Positions 6,936 to 15,553 are shown, numbered from the stretch's first letter. The stretch: 64,000 bases of DNA from Mesorhizobium loti R88b (GCF_013170845.1 NZ_CP033367.1:1116001-1180000); one strand, 5' to 3'. The notes: a model not told the origin generated them from the letters alone. Translations and numbers: made by a program.

Positions 6936-8527
6936 GGGCTTCGCGCAAATGGATCGGCCGCAAATGGCGGCCCCGGCTTGCCACGGTCGTCGTCGCCATC
7001 CTGATCCTGGTCATGGCCTTGCCACTGGTCGGCCTGTTCTTCTTCCGTCTCTACGAGAACCAGCTGATCCGCCAGACCGAGGCGGAGCTGATCGCGCAAG
7101 GTGCGGCCATCGCGGCGATCTATGCGCAGGATGTGCGTGACGCCGGCATTGCCCCGGACAAGCTTGGCGCGCCGATGCCGCAGGCCAATGGAAGTGCCAG
7201 CCGAAGCGTTAATCCTGATGGCCCCTACCGGCCGATCGAGCCGCGTCTCGATCTCGCCTCCGATTATGTACTTCCGACCCGGCCGGCCGCCATGCCTGCC
7301 ATCGCCGATCCTGCCTTCGCCGCGGTCGGCACGCGCCTGTCCGGCATTCTCGACGCCACGCAGAAAACCACGCTGGCCGGTTTTCGGCTGCTCGACCCCA
7401 GGGGCGTCGTCATCGCCGGGCGAGGTGAAGTCGGGCAGTCGCTTGCCGAGGTCGATGAGGTGCGCGAGGCACTTGCCGGCCGCTATGCCAGCGCGCTCCG
7501 TCTGCGCATTCCCGACCAGCCGACACCACCGCTCTATTCGGTCAGCCGCGGCACCAAGGTGCGCGTTTTCGTCGCCTTGCCGGTGGCTGTCGATGGTCAC
7601 GTCGCCGGCGTGGTCTATGTCTCGCGGACGCCCAACAACATCGTCAAGCATCTCTATGGCGAGCGCGGCAAGGTGACCCTGGCGGCGATCGCCATCCTTG
7701 GCGGCACGCTGCTCATCGGCCTCGTCTTCCTGCGCACCGTCAGCCGGCCGATCTATGCGCTGATCGACCGCACGCAGCGCATTGCCGCCGGCGAGCGCGA
7801 TGCCATCCGGCCGCTCGACCATCACGGCACCTACGAAATGGCCGAGCTGTCCGCCGCCTTCCTCGACATGGCCGAAAAGCTGCAGGCGCGCTCGGACTCG
7901 ATCCAGACCTTTGCCACCCATGTCTCGCACGAGCTCAAATCGCCGCTGACGGCGATCCAGGGCGCGGCCGAATTGCTGCGTGATGCCGGTTCGACGATGG
8001 ACGATGACGAGCGGCGGCGTTTTTCCAACAACATCGTCACCGATGCCGGGCGGCTCAACCTGCTGGTCCGGCGCCTGCTCGATCTGGCAAAGGCCGAAAA
8101 TCTTGCGCCGAGCGGCGAAAGCACCTCGGTCGGTGCCGCACTTGCGCTGCTGCCCGTCGACACCAGGCTGACGGTTCGCGTCGAGGCCGGCGGTGATCTG
8201 TCCTTGCGCATCTCGGCCGAAAACGCTGCAATCGTGCTTGCCAATCTCATCGACAATTCTGCCCGGCACGGGGCGACGCAGGTTTCGATCACCGCCGCGA
8301 GCGCCGGCGGCAAGGCGACGCTGCTGGTCGGCGATGACGGCGACGGCATTTCGCCGAGCAACCGGGCGCGCATCTTCGAGCCGTTCTTCACCACCCGGCG
8401 CTCTACCGGCGGCACCGGCATGGGTCTCGGCATCGTTCTGGCCCTCCTGAAAGCGCATGATGGTATGATCCGGCTGGTTGACAGCGAGCGCGGCACGCGC
8501 TTCGAGATCATTCTGCCGGCGGCATAG
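6926..8527 (+). CDS. Membrane sensor histidine kinase
   Basis: 533 residues. TM1 is about 20-40, the periplasmic sensor about 41-248, TM2 about 250-272 (LAAIAILGGTLLIGLVF) followed by HAMP. The H-box VSHELKSPLTAIQGAAELL has the phospho-acceptor His335. The ATPase end has N-box NLIDNSARHG, DDGDGIS and GGTGMGLGIVLALLKAH. The H-box is close to that of CreC, but the sensor domain is too divergent to name the signal. It partners the regulator just upstream, which it overlaps. Confidence 0.93.
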   Translation: MRLRASRKWIGRKWRPRLATVVVAILILVMALPLVGLFFFRLYENQLIRQTEAELIAQGAAIAAIYAQDVRDAGIAPDKLGAPMPQANGSASRSVNPDGPYRPIEPRLDLASDYVLPTRPAAMPAIADPAFAAVGTRLSGILDATQKTTLAGFRLLDPRGVVIAGRGEVGQSLAEVDEVREALAGRYASALRLRIPDQPTPPLYSVSRGTKVRVFVALPVAVDGHVAGVVYVSRTPNNIVKHLYGERGKVTLAAIAILGGTLLIGLVFLRTVSRPIYALIDRTQRIAAGERDAIRPLDHHGTYEMAELSAAFLDMAEKLQARSDSIQTFATHVSHELKSPLTAIQGAAELLRDAGSTMDDDERRRFSNNIVTDAGRLNLLVRRLLDLAKAENLAPSGESTSVGAALALLPVDTRLTVRVEAGGDLSLRISAENAAIVLANLIDNSARHGATQVSITAASAGGKATLLVGDDGDGISPSNRARIFEPFFTTRRSTGGTGMGLGIVLALLKAHDGMIRLVDSERGTRFEIILPAA

Positions 8528-8555
8528 ACAGGCCGCCGCCCGGATCGGAGAAGAA

Positions 8556-9722
8556 ATGCGCTACGACATCGTCATCATCGGCGGGGCCATCGTCGGGTCC
8601 TCCATTGCCTACTATCTCCGCGAGGAAGGGTTTTCCGGCTCGATCGCGCTGATCGAGCGCGACCCGCAATTCGCGCATGCGGCAACGACGCTGTCCATGG
8701 CCTCGATCCGCCAGCAATTTTCGATTCCCGAAAACATCCGCCTGTCGCAGTTCACGCTAAAACTTTTCCGGCGGCTGAAGGAAGAATTCGGCACGGACGC
8801 CGATATCGGTTTCCGCGAGGGTGGCTATCTCATCCTCGCCGGAGAAGCCGGGCTGCCGATCCTCAAGGCCAATCATGACGCGCAGATCGCCGAGGGCGCC
8901 GACATCGTGCTGGAGGACGCCGAGCAGCTGACGCGGCGCTTTGCCTGGCTGTCGACCGAAGGCATTTCCGCCGGCGCCTATGGCCGGAGCGGCGAAGGCT
9001 GGTTCGACGCGCATGCGATGCTGACGCTGTTCCGCAAGGCACTGCGCGACAAGAAGATCGATTTCATCGCCGCTTCGGTCACCGGCATTGCGCGCGACGG
9101 CAACCGCGTCACGGGCGTCTCCCTCGACAATGGCCAGACGCTGGAGGCCGGCATCGTCGTCAACGCCGCCGGGCCAAACGCCGGCAAGGTCGCGGCTTTC
9201 GCCGGACTGGCGCTGCCGGTCGAGCCGCGCAAGCGCAACGTCTTCGTCTTCGAGGCGCGCGAGAAATACGCCGACATGCCGCTGCTGGTCGATCCCTCCG
9301 GCATCTATGTCAGGCCGGAAGGCTCGGTCTACCTCACCGGTGGCGCCGAGCCGGAAGAGGGCGACGGCCCAGCCGACCCCAAGGATTTCGAAGTCGACTG
9401 GCCGTTGTTCGAAGAGGTGGTCTGGCCGGTGCTGGCAACCCGCATCCCGGCCTTCGAGGCGATCAAGGCGACCCGCGCCTGGGCTGGGCACTATGATTAC
9501 AACACGCTGGATCAGAACGCGGTGATCGGGCCGCATCCCGAGGTTGGGAATTTCCTGTTCGCCAACGGATTTTCGGGCCACGGCCTGCAGCAGGCGCCGG
9601 CGGTTGGCAAGGCGCTGGCCGAGTTCTTGGTGCATGGCGGGTATCGGACGATCGATTGCTCAGCGTTTGGCTATGAGCGCGTGGCCGAGGGACGGGCGTT
9701 TCGCGAATTGAATGTGATTTGA
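8556..9722 (+). CDS. FAD-dependent oxidoreductase, DAO family
   Basis: 388 residues. It begins MRYDIVIIGGAIVGSSIAYYL, an N-terminal Rossmann FAD site. Other landmarks are VVNAAGPNAGKVA, AWAGHYDYNTLDQNAVIG and LFANGFSGHGLQQAPAVGKALAE, typical of D-amino-acid or sarcosine oxidase-like enzymes. It probably oxidises an N-substituted or D-amino acid; the substrate is unknown. ATG 8556 follows CGGAG. It begins 28 nt after the histidine kinase gene, so read-through is possible. Confidence 0.88.
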   Translation: MRYDIVIIGGAIVGSSIAYYLREEGFSGSIALIERDPQFAHAATTLSMASIRQQFSIPENIRLSQFTLKLFRRLKEEFGTDADIGFREGGYLILAGEAGLPILKANHDAQIAEGADIVLEDAEQLTRRFAWLSTEGISAGAYGRSGEGWFDAHAMLTLFRKALRDKKIDFIAASVTGIARDGNRVTGVSLDNGQTLEAGIVVNAAGPNAGKVAAFAGLALPVEPRKRNVFVFEAREKYADMPLLVDPSGIYVRPEGSVYLTGGAEPEEGDGPADPKDFEVDWPLFEEVVWPVLATRIPAFEAIKATRAWAGHYDYNTLDQNAVIGPHPEVGNFLFANGFSGHGLQQAPAVGKALAEFLVHGGYRTIDCSAFGYERVAEGRAFRELNVI

Positions 9723-9732
9723 AGAGTGCTTC

Positions 9733-9765
9733 TTCCTTCTCGCTCACAAGGGGGAAGGAAGGCCT
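9733..9765. repeat. Short inverted repeat of the CTTCTCxxx-type
   Basis: CCTTC-rich sequence and its complement GGGGGAAGGAAGG face each other around a short loop between the convergent FAD oxidoreductase and DUF72 genes. It resembles the larger palindrome at 23568. It may act as a bidirectional terminator. Confidence 0.35.
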
Positions 9766-10495
9766 AGGCAACCATCGCATCAACCTTGAGTGCGTTGCCA
9801 AGTGCATGGCCTGATGCCGTGTTGTCGAAAATCCCCCAGACTTCGGCGCCCGAAGCGGCCGCTGCTTGCACCTGCCGGCTGATTCGGTCGAGGCTTTCGG
9901 CGTCGTAGTCCGAGTAATAGACGCGCGGCGTGCCGTGCCAGCGGAAATAGGCGAGGCCGGGCCAGCCGCCCGGCGTCGCCGCGAGAGGAACCGGAGCCGG
10001 GTCGGCTGCCACACGCGCGATCTGGCGGCCAGCCAGAAGCGCCTCCGCTTCTGCTTCGAACCAGCCGGGGTGGCGCGGTTCGCAAACGAGCCTGGCCTTT
10101 GTTCGCTTGCTCAACATGTCGAAGAAATTGCCGGCAACATCCGCTTCGAACGGCAAGCTCGGCGGCAGCTGCACCAGAAGCACGCTCAGTTTTTCACCGA
10201 GACCTTCGACCTGCTGCAGAAACGTATCGGCAAGCCCATCGCAATCCGACAGACGATGCTCGTGGGTCATTGCCTTCGGCGTCTTGACGGCGAAGCGGAA
10301 GTGCTCCGGCACGGAACTTGCCCAGCGTTCATAGGTCTCGCGGCGATGCGGCTTGTAGAAGGATGTGTCGATCTCGACGATCGGGAAGCGCTGGGAATAA
10401 CGTTCGAGATGCGAGCCGGGCTGCGGGAAATCTTGCTTGTATCGGGTTGGAATTCCCCAGCCGGCCGTGCCTATGAAATATCCCCGCTCTTCCAT
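9764..10495 (-). CDS. DUF72 domain protein (TIM-barrel)
   Basis: 243 residues starting MEERGYFIGTAGWGIP, with VEIDTSFYKPHRRETYERW, FRFAVKTPKAMTHEHRL and a C-terminal YFRWHGTPRVYYSDYD. These are the hallmarks of the DUF72 family, a TIM-barrel of unknown function. It is probably cytosolic. It is divergently placed from nothing obvious and ends convergently with the FAD oxidoreductase. Confidence 0.9.
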   Translation of the reverse strand: MEERGYFIGTAGWGIPTRYKQDFPQPGSHLERYSQRFPIVEIDTSFYKPHRRETYERWASSVPEHFRFAVKTPKAMTHEHRLSDCDGLADTFLQQVEGLGEKLSVLLVQLPPSLPFEADVAGNFFDMLSKRTKARLVCEPRHPGWFEAEAEALLAGRQIARVAADPAPVPLAATPGGWPGLAYFRWHGTPRVYYSDYDAESLDRISRQVQAAAASGAEVWGIFDNTASGHALGNALKVDAMVA

Positions 10496-10569
10496 ACCTG
10501 GGATGTGGACCAGATGCGGTGCGGGTCAAGGCGAAGGTGCGTGAAGATCGCTGCCAACGGACCCGATGC

Positions 10570-11064
10570 TCAGGCCGCCGACAGTCTTCCAGCCTCGACA
10601 TACGCCTGGAGCCAGGCCAGCACCCGGCCCCAACCCTCGGCATGCTCAGTGGCCGCTGCACGCAGCCCGGCAAAACCGCCATGGCAGATGGTGAGGCGCG
10701 TGCCCTTGGCAATGGGTTCCAGGAGCCAGGCAACCGTCGTCTGCCGCCTGCCAAGCGTGGGGTGATCCCATGCATAGGCCCGCGTCTGCACGATGCGGCG
10801 CGGCGCTTCGATCTCGAGGAATTCGCCGCCGGCCGGCAGATCCCTGCCGTCAGCCGTGCGGACGACAACCGTCCAGTGGCCGCCGACGCGAAGGTCGGCT
10901 GACCAATCGAGCACCCGGTCGGTATGGGCGGACCCCCACCATTGCTCGACTTCCTTGCCGACCAGTGCCCTGAAAATGTGCTCCGGAGGTGCTTCGATGT
11001 CGGCCGATGCCATGACGGTTTCGCCGTTGGTCATGCTCTGCGCGAAAGGGCTGTGCATCATCAT
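10570..11064 (-). CDS. SRPBCC (AHSA1-like) family protein
   Basis: 164 residues with START/AHSA1 signatures: SADIEAPPEHIFRALV, VEQWWG, GGHWTVVVRTADG, FLEIEAPRRIVQTRAY, and a closing helix WGRVLAWLQAYVEAG. The fold forms a hydrophobic ligand cavity. The start at 11064 (MMMHSPFAQS) has GGAAG upstream; MTNGET at 11034 is an alternative. It is the third gene of an ArsR-SRPBCC-SRPBCC unit, 43 nt after its paralogue. Confidence 0.82.
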   Translation of the reverse strand: MMMHSPFAQSMTNGETVMASADIEAPPEHIFRALVGKEVEQWWGSAHTDRVLDWSADLRVGGHWTVVVRTADGRDLPAGGEFLEIEAPRRIVQTRAYAWDHPTLGRRQTTVAWLLEPIAKGTRLTICHGGFAGLRAAATEHAEGWGRVLAWLQAYVEAGRLSAA

Positions 11065-11107
11065 GGGCGCTTCCAGCGATATTTGTTTCGGTATCGGAAC
11101 GAGCCTT

Positions 11108-11554
11108 TCATCCCTTCGATGGCGGGCGCTCAAAACCCTTGCCGGTCTCAAGCAGGCTCTTCAGGCTGGCCAGCACCAGCGGCCATCCCTTGGCGACGTT
11201 ACCGATCAGGCTGTGTGGCCCGTCTGCTTCATGGGTGACGGCAAGCTTCATCAACTCGCCATCCTGTTCGATGGTGAAGGTGCAGCGCGTGTAGCCGTCT
11301 TCCCTCACCTCGGGCATCCATTCGTTGCGCCATTTGATGACCAGGCGTCGCGGCGGATCAATCTCGAGGATCTCGCCGCTGTCGGCGACGCGGCCGTCGG
11401 GGAATATCAGTTTCCAGCTGGAGCCCACTTTCCAATCGCTCTCCTGATAGGAGCAGAGGAAGAATTGCCGGTTGAACTCCGGGTCGGTCAGCGCCTCCCA
11501 GAGCTTCTCGGGCGTGGTGCGGATGTAGGTCACGTAAACGAAGCTGTTGGTCAT
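11108..11554 (-). CDS. SRPBCC / AHSA1 family protein
   Basis: 148 residues, MTNSFVYVTYIRTTPEKLWEALTDPEFNRQFFLC, then WKLIFPDGRVADSGEILEIDPPRRLVIKW and a C-terminal helix WPLVLASLKSLLETG. This is an Activator of Hsp90 ATPase homologue 1-like domain, commonly encoded beside ArsR-type repressors. Its start shares one base with the stop of the ArsR gene, so the two are translationally coupled. Ligand unknown. Confidence 0.88.
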   Translation of the reverse strand: MTNSFVYVTYIRTTPEKLWEALTDPEFNRQFFLCSYQESDWKVGSSWKLIFPDGRVADSGEILEIDPPRRLVIKWRNEWMPEVREDGYTRCTFTIEQDGELMKLAVTHEADGPHSLIGNVAKGWPLVLASLKSLLETGKGFERPPSKG

Positions 11555-11886
11555 CAGTCTTCCCTTTCGAGGCGTTTCTTCAGATCGCTGAGGGCTGTCA
11601 GCCGCCCTCGCTCGAATTTGCCGATCCAGCGTTCAGCGATCTCGTTGATGGGAACTGGGTTGAGGTAGTGCTCCTTCTCACGGCCCCGGCGGAGCGTGGT
11701 GAGGAGGTTTGCTTCCTCCAGGATCGCCAGATGCTTGGTCACCGCCTGGCGCGTCATGGCCATCTCCTCGCATAGAGCGTTCAGCGTCTGCCCGTTCCTG
11801 GCATGGAGGCTGTCCAGCAACTGCCGTCGTGTCGGGTCGGCCAGGGCGCGAAAAACTGCATCCATGCTCATGGCTTTAATATGCAA
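11554..11886 (-). CDS. ArsR-family winged-helix repressor
   Basis: 110 residues: FRALADPTRRQLLDSLHARNGQTLNALCEEMAMTRQAVTKHLAILEEANLL, a standard ArsR helix-turn-helix, and a short C-terminal tail. It lacks the metal-binding ELCVCD motif, as expected for the AHSA1-linked subgroup. The start may be at 11886 or at one of the two following ATGs (MSMDAVF or MDAVF). A perfect palindrome overlapping the 5' end probably mediates autoregulation of the three-gene operon. Confidence 0.9.
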   Translation of the reverse strand: MHIKAMSMDAVFRALADPTRRQLLDSLHARNGQTLNALCEEMAMTRQAVTKHLAILEEANLLTTLRRGREKEHYLNPVPINEIAERWIGKFERGRLTALSDLKKRLERED

Positions 11887-11900
11887 CCATTTGGTTGCAT
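11881..11900. promoter_or_regulatory. Palindromic operator of the ArsR-SRPBCC operon
   Basis: Arms ATGCAACCA and TGGTTGCAT are perfectly complementary around a 2-bp centre, immediately at the ArsR start. The core AACC-N4-GGTT recurs twice before the second ArsR gene at 26851, supporting it as the binding site. Confidence 0.7.
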
Positions 11901-11957
11901 GTCAAGCGGCAAGAGCGCGCGCCATTTGCCGGCTGGATACAGTCACAGGCGAGAAAA

Positions 11958-12383
11958 TCAGCCCTTGCGGTCGAACCAAAAGGCATCGGGCATGCGCTTC
12001 ATGCCGATGCGCTCGTAAAAGCCAACGGAGTCAGACACGGAGAGAAGGCTGATGGCGACGGAGGGTCCGAGTTGCCGCCGCGCCTCATTCAGCAGGCCCT
12101 TGCCAATGCCAAGTCCCTGCGCCGATTGGGAAACGGCGAGCTCCGAAACATAACACACCCAGGAGAAGTCGGTGACGGCGCGAAGGAGGCCGATCAGGGG
12201 CTTGCCTTCGATGTCGAGGCGCGCCGTCAGGACCAGATTGGCGCCTAACAGCATCGCCTGCAGCCTGGCTGGGTCATCGACAGGCCGTGTCTCGCCGAGG
12301 CCGGATTCCACCAGAACGCGGCGGAATTCGGCGATGTCGAGCGCGGGTTCGCTGTTGTAGAGGACATGGGAGTTTTCAGCCAT
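11958..12383 (-). CDS. GNAT family N-acetyltransferase
   Basis: 141 residues. The acetyl-CoA-binding motif is VSELAVSQSAQGLGIGKGLLNEAR, and the C-terminus has VGFYERIGMKRMPDAFWFDRKG. The short N-terminal part (FRRVLVESGLGETRPVDD) is typical of small cytosolic GNATs. Substrate unknown. ATG 12383 (MAENSHVLYN) is used because upstream codons run into a palindromic repeat. Confidence 0.85.
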   Translation of the reverse strand: MAENSHVLYNSEPALDIAEFRRVLVESGLGETRPVDDPARLQAMLLGANLVLTARLDIEGKPLIGLLRAVTDFSWVCYVSELAVSQSAQGLGIGKGLLNEARRQLGPSVAISLLSVSDSVGFYERIGMKRMPDAFWFDRKG

Positions 12384-12441
12384 GGCAGCCAGACTGCACC
12401 AATGGGTGGCGAATTCGAAGCCGTTGCTGGCTATTATTTCT

Positions 12442-12489
12442 ATGCATGTCGTTCTCCCAAAACCGGGGCCACTTTTGGGCGACATGCAT
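12442..12489. repeat. Palindromic intergenic repeat
   Basis: Outer arms ATGCATGTCG and CGACATGCAT and inner arms CCCAAAA and TTTTGGG form a long stem, with a 4-nt bulge (TTCT) on one side and a GC-rich loop. This pattern is familiar from dispersed intergenic repeats of rhizobial genomes (from memory). It lies between the divergent GNAT and leuD genes. Confidence 0.6.
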
Positions 12490-12594
12490 TACCTCTTGTG
12501 CCAGCGCGCACAAACAGTTGCCTTTTATTTGCCCCCGGCTTTGTGTAAACCGTGCCTCAGCAAATCCCCCGCAACGAAAACACGGGCCTAAGCC

Positions 12595-13200
12595 ATGGAA
12601 AAATTCACCAAGCTCACCGGCGTCGCCGCTCCCATGCCGATCGTCAATGTCGACACCGACATGATCATCCCGAAGGATTATCTCAAGACGATCAAGCGCA
12701 CCGGGCTTGGCACCGGCCTGTTCGCCGAAATGCGCTACAAGGACGATGGTTCGGAAAACCCGGATTTCGTGCTCAACAAGCCGGCCTACCGCAAGGCGCA
12801 GATCCTGGTTGCCGGCGACAATTTCGGCTGCGGCTCGAGCCGCGAGCATGCGCCGTGGGCGCTGCTCGATTTCGGCATACGCTGCGTCATCTCGACCTCG
12901 TTTGCCGACATCTTCTACAACAACTGCTTCAAGAACGGCGTGCTGCCGATCACCGTCAGCCCCGAGGATCTGGAAAAGCTGATGGATGACGCCTCGCGCG
13001 GCTCCAACGCCACTTTGTCGGTCGATCTCGAAGCCAAGGAAATCCGTGGTCCCGATGGCGGCGTGGTCAAATTCGACCTCGACGAATTCAGGCGGCACTG
13101 CATGCTCAACGGGCTCGACGATATCGGCCTGACCATGGAGAAGGCCGGCGCCATCGCCTCGTTCGAGAAGCGCAACGCCGAACAGCGCCCCTGGGCCTGA
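12595..13200 (+). CDS. leuD: 3-isopropylmalate dehydratase small subunit
   Basis: 201 residues, the normal LeuD length. It has the swivelling-domain hallmarks [37 protein letters not shown] and the C-terminal [19 protein letters not shown]. With LeuC (not in this window) it isomerises 2-isopropylmalate to 3-isopropylmalate in leucine synthesis. leuB follows on the same strand 2.4 kb downstream. Confidence 0.97.
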   Translation: MEKFTKLTGVAAPMPIVNVDTDMIIPKDYLKTIKRTGLGTGLFAEMRYKDDGSENPDFVLNKPAYRKAQILVAGDNFGCGSSREHAPWALLDFGIRCVISTSFADIFYNNCFKNGVLPITVSPEDLEKLMDDASRGSNATLSVDLEAKEIRGPDGGVVKFDLDEFRRHCMLNGLDDIGLTMEKAGAIASFEKRNAEQRPWA

Positions 13201-13216
13201 ACGGCAGCACCTGACG

Positions 13217-13243
13217 GTAACCCCGGCCGCTTTCAGGCCGGGT
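13217..13243 (+). terminator. Stem-loop after leuD
   Basis: ACCCCGGCC and GGCCGGGTT pair around a 7-nt loop just after the leuD stop. There is no T-tract, so termination would be weak or factor-dependent. Confidence 0.35.
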
Positions 13244-13271
13244 TCACGGCGACTGAATTGGGGGGACAGCC

Positions 13272-14195
13272 ATGACACGTTCGCTTCTAGCCGGCGTCTG
13301 CGGGCTCGCTCTGTTGCTGGCGCCCGCCGCGTTCGCGCAGACCCAGACACCCGCCGCGCAGCCGGCGCCGGCGACGGATCAGCCGGCAGCTGACCCGGCA
13401 GCGAACGCCGCCGATGCCGCCGCCGACGACAAGCAGGCGCCCGTGCCATTCGAGGGCGGCCAGCTGACCATCACCCAGCCGCAGCAGGACGGTGAGAAGG
13501 TGCTGGCCTATGACGGCCAGCAACTGGCGAGCAATTATGACGTCTTCTTCGACAAGATTGTCGAGGTCGGCGGCGTCAAGGTGGCGCTGTTCGATGTCGG
13601 CGATGGCGGCAACCAATGCGGGCCGGCGACAGTGATCATCTGGAAGCCGGAAGGCGGCACCATCCAGAGCACCAAGGTCGAGCAGGATGAATGCGGCGCG
13701 CCGCCCACGGCGGTGTCCGACAGCGCCATCTATTTCGTGCCCTATCTCCTGCCGGGGGAAGAGAAGCCGGCTTTGCAATGGTCGCCGACGGACGGGCTGA
13801 CGATTTCGGGCAATCTGACCTACATGCCGGAACCCGGCACCGACTGGAAAGACATAAATCCGGAAAAATACCAGAACATCATCGATGCCTTCCACAATGA
13901 GGCCGTCTACAAGGAAGCCGAGACGCTGCTGGGCAAGGACATGACCGACATGGCGACCAGCCTGCTGGTCGGCGGCGGTACGGAAAAGACCGCTTCAGGC
14001 GCCTTCTATGCCACAGGCTGCGTGCCGCATGATTGCGGCGGCAATGACGGCTTCATGGCGGTCGACCCGGCCAAGCAAAAGCTCTACTTTGCCCGCCGCG
14101 GCGACGATGGCCAGCCGAAAGGCTGGCCGGCGCTGGCGACATGGCCGGCCGATATCAAGGCAGCGCTGGACAAGGCTCAGGGCGCGGCGAACTAA
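13272..14195 (+). CDS. Exported hypothetical protein
   Basis: 307 residues. The signal peptide is about 1-22 (SLLAGVCGLALLLAPAAFAQ), then an Ala/Pro/Gln-rich linker to about residue 60, then a folded domain. Four Cys (in GNQCGP, DECGAP, TGCVPHDCGG) could form disulfides in the periplasm. No known domain is recognised. ATG 13272 follows a GGGGGA ribosome site. It lies between leuD and a Tat-exported SnoaL-like protein. Confidence 0.75.
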   Translation: MTRSLLAGVCGLALLLAPAAFAQTQTPAAQPAPATDQPAADPAANAADAAADDKQAPVPFEGGQLTITQPQQDGEKVLAYDGQQLASNYDVFFDKIVEVGGVKVALFDVGDGGNQCGPATVIIWKPEGGTIQSTKVEQDECGAPPTAVSDSAIYFVPYLLPGEEKPALQWSPTDGLTISGNLTYMPEPGTDWKDINPEKYQNIIDAFHNEAVYKEAETLLGKDMTDMATSLLVGGGTEKTASGAFYATGCVPHDCGGNDGFMAVDPAKQKLYFARRGDDGQPKGWPALATWPADIKAALDKAQGAAN

Positions 14196-14247
14196 CGGGC
14201 CTCGCCAAGGGACGTCTTCCTGCTGCCATTTCCGGACGGAGGTTACG

Positions 14248-14739
14248 ATGCAGAATCGGCGACAAGTAACGACGGCCGGGCTGCTTCTCGGCGGCGGCCT
14301 GCTCGCACCGACGCTGGCTCGGGCGGCGACCTCGCCTCAATCACTGGCGGAACGGTTTGCGGCGACATTGAGCGCAGGCGATATCGATGGCTTCTCCGGA
14401 TTGTTCGCCGACACCTATGTGAATCATCAAAAAAGCGCCGCGGCACCGCCACCCGCGAACATCACGCCGAAACAGGGAACCGTGGCCTTCTTCAAGGCGC
14501 GGCTGGTGGCAATGCCGGACCTCAAGGTTGCCACGGAAGTCGTGGTCGCGGACAAGGACCATGTGGCCGCGAGCTTCGTCTATAGCGGCACACACAAGGG
14601 CACCTATTTCGGTGTAGCACCGACCGGCCGGACACTGCGCTTCACCTCCTGCGACATTTTTCGGGTGCAAGAAGGTCTGATCGTCGAGCATTGGGGCATG
14701 GGCGACATCGCAGGCGTCCTGGCGCAACTGCGAGCCTGA
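14248..14739 (+). CDS. SnoaL-like/ester cyclase (NTF2-fold) protein, probable Tat substrate
   Basis: 163 residues. The N-terminus MQNRRQVTTAGLLLGGGLL followed by ARAA looks like a twin-arginine signal with a cleavage site. The rest is an NTF2-like fold: SLAERFAATLSAGDIDGFSGLFADTYVNH and DIFRVQEGLIVEHWGMGD, the SnoaL/ester-cyclase pattern. Function unknown, probably periplasmic. ATG 14248 follows GGAGG. Confidence 0.78.
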   Translation: MQNRRQVTTAGLLLGGGLLAPTLARAATSPQSLAERFAATLSAGDIDGFSGLFADTYVNHQKSAAAPPPANITPKQGTVAFFKARLVAMPDLKVATEVVVADKDHVAASFVYSGTHKGTYFGVAPTGRTLRFTSCDIFRVQEGLIVEHWGMGDIAGVLAQLRA

Positions 14740-14777
14740 CCATCCAAAGCGATCGAACATCCTGCAGAGGGGCATCC

Positions 14778-15161
14778 ATGCGAAAACTCATCTCCACCGG
14801 TTCGCCGTTCGAAAAGACAGCCGGCTATTCGCGGGCCGTGGTGCAGGGCGACTGGTGCTTCGTGTCGGGGACGACCGGCTACGACTATGCGACGATGACG
14901 ATGCCGGAGACCGTCGAGGCGCAGACGCGCAACTGCCTGGCGACGATCGGCAAGGCGCTTCACGATGGCGGCTTCGACATGGCAGATGTGGTGCGGGCGC
15001 ATTACTACATCACCGACCAGGCCTTCGTGGACGTGGTCTTCCCGATCCTGGGCGAGACCTTCGGCGACATCAGGCCGGCGGCGACTATGATCGTCTGCCA
15101 GCTCAACAAGCCTGAAATGAAGATCGAGATCGAGGTCACGGCGCTGCGGCGGACAGCATGA
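14778..15161 (+). CDS. RidA family protein
   Basis: 127 residues: VVQGDWCFVSGTTGYDYATM, ADVVRAHYYITD and RPAATMIVCQLNKPEMKIEIEVTALRR. The arginine in DIRPAATM corresponds to the residue that binds the carboxylate in active RidA enamine/imine deaminases. It is cytosolic and likely removes reactive imines from amino-acid metabolism. The stop overlaps the start of the next gene (ATGA), so the pair is co-translated. Confidence 0.87.
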   Translation: MRKLISTGSPFEKTAGYSRAVVQGDWCFVSGTTGYDYATMTMPETVEAQTRNCLATIGKALHDGGFDMADVVRAHYYITDQAFVDVVFPILGETFGDIRPAATMIVCQLNKPEMKIEIEVTALRRTA

Positions 15162-15508
15162 AGGTCCGGCGCATCATCGCCAATATCGCGACATCGGATA
15201 TCGCGGCGGCCAAGCGATTCTATCAGGACGTGCTCGGCCTCGTCCTGCTGATGGATCACGGCTGGATCGCCACCTATGGCTCGCAAGAAAAAATGGATGT
15301 GCAGATCAGCTTTGCCGAGCAGGGCGGCTCGGGCACGCCGGTGCCGGATCTGTCGATCGAGGTCGATGATGTCGAGGCTGCACTCCAAGGCATGAAGGCC
15401 GCCGGCTTCGCCATCGAATACGGACCGGCCGACGAGCCCTGGGGCGTGCGGCGGTTCTATGTGCGCGATCCCTTCGGTCGGCTGGTCAACATTCTCTCGC
15501 ATCGGTGA
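15158..15508 (+). CDS. VOC family (glyoxalase/bleomycin resistance-like) protein
   Basis: 116 residues with paired beta-alpha-beta-beta-beta modules: [30 protein letters not shown] and [42 protein letters not shown]. It is a VOC fold, with enzyme or binding function unresolved. Its start overlaps the RidA stop by 4 nt. Confidence 0.86.
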   Translation: MKVRRIIANIATSDIAAAKRFYQDVLGLVLLMDHGWIATYGSQEKMDVQISFAEQGGSGTPVPDLSIEVDDVEAALQGMKAAGFAIEYGPADEPWGVRRFYVRDPFGRLVNILSHR

Positions 15509-15520
15509 AGGGTGCTTCTC

Positions 15521-15553
15521 AACGCCAGGCTTGCGCCGCAAGCGCTTGGCGTT
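15521..15553 (+). terminator. Stem-loop between VOC gene and leuB
   Basis: AACGCCAGGCTTGCG pairs with CGCAAGCGCTTGGCGTT across a 3-nt loop, with a small internal mismatch. It lies in the 88-nt gap before leuB. The following TTTAGC is a poor T-tract, so it may instead structure the leuB leader. Confidence 0.4.

Noticed and set aside
6794..8458. Minus-strand open frame of 554 codons opposite the histidine kinase
   Set aside because: Low-complexity Arg/Gln/Asp-rich product with no motif, lying entirely over the kinase gene, whose H, N and G boxes are intact.
13287..13895. Antisense frame opposite the exported 307-aa protein
   Set aside because: The plus-strand gene has a good ribosome site, signal peptide and Cys pattern; the antisense product is Arg-rich without motifs.
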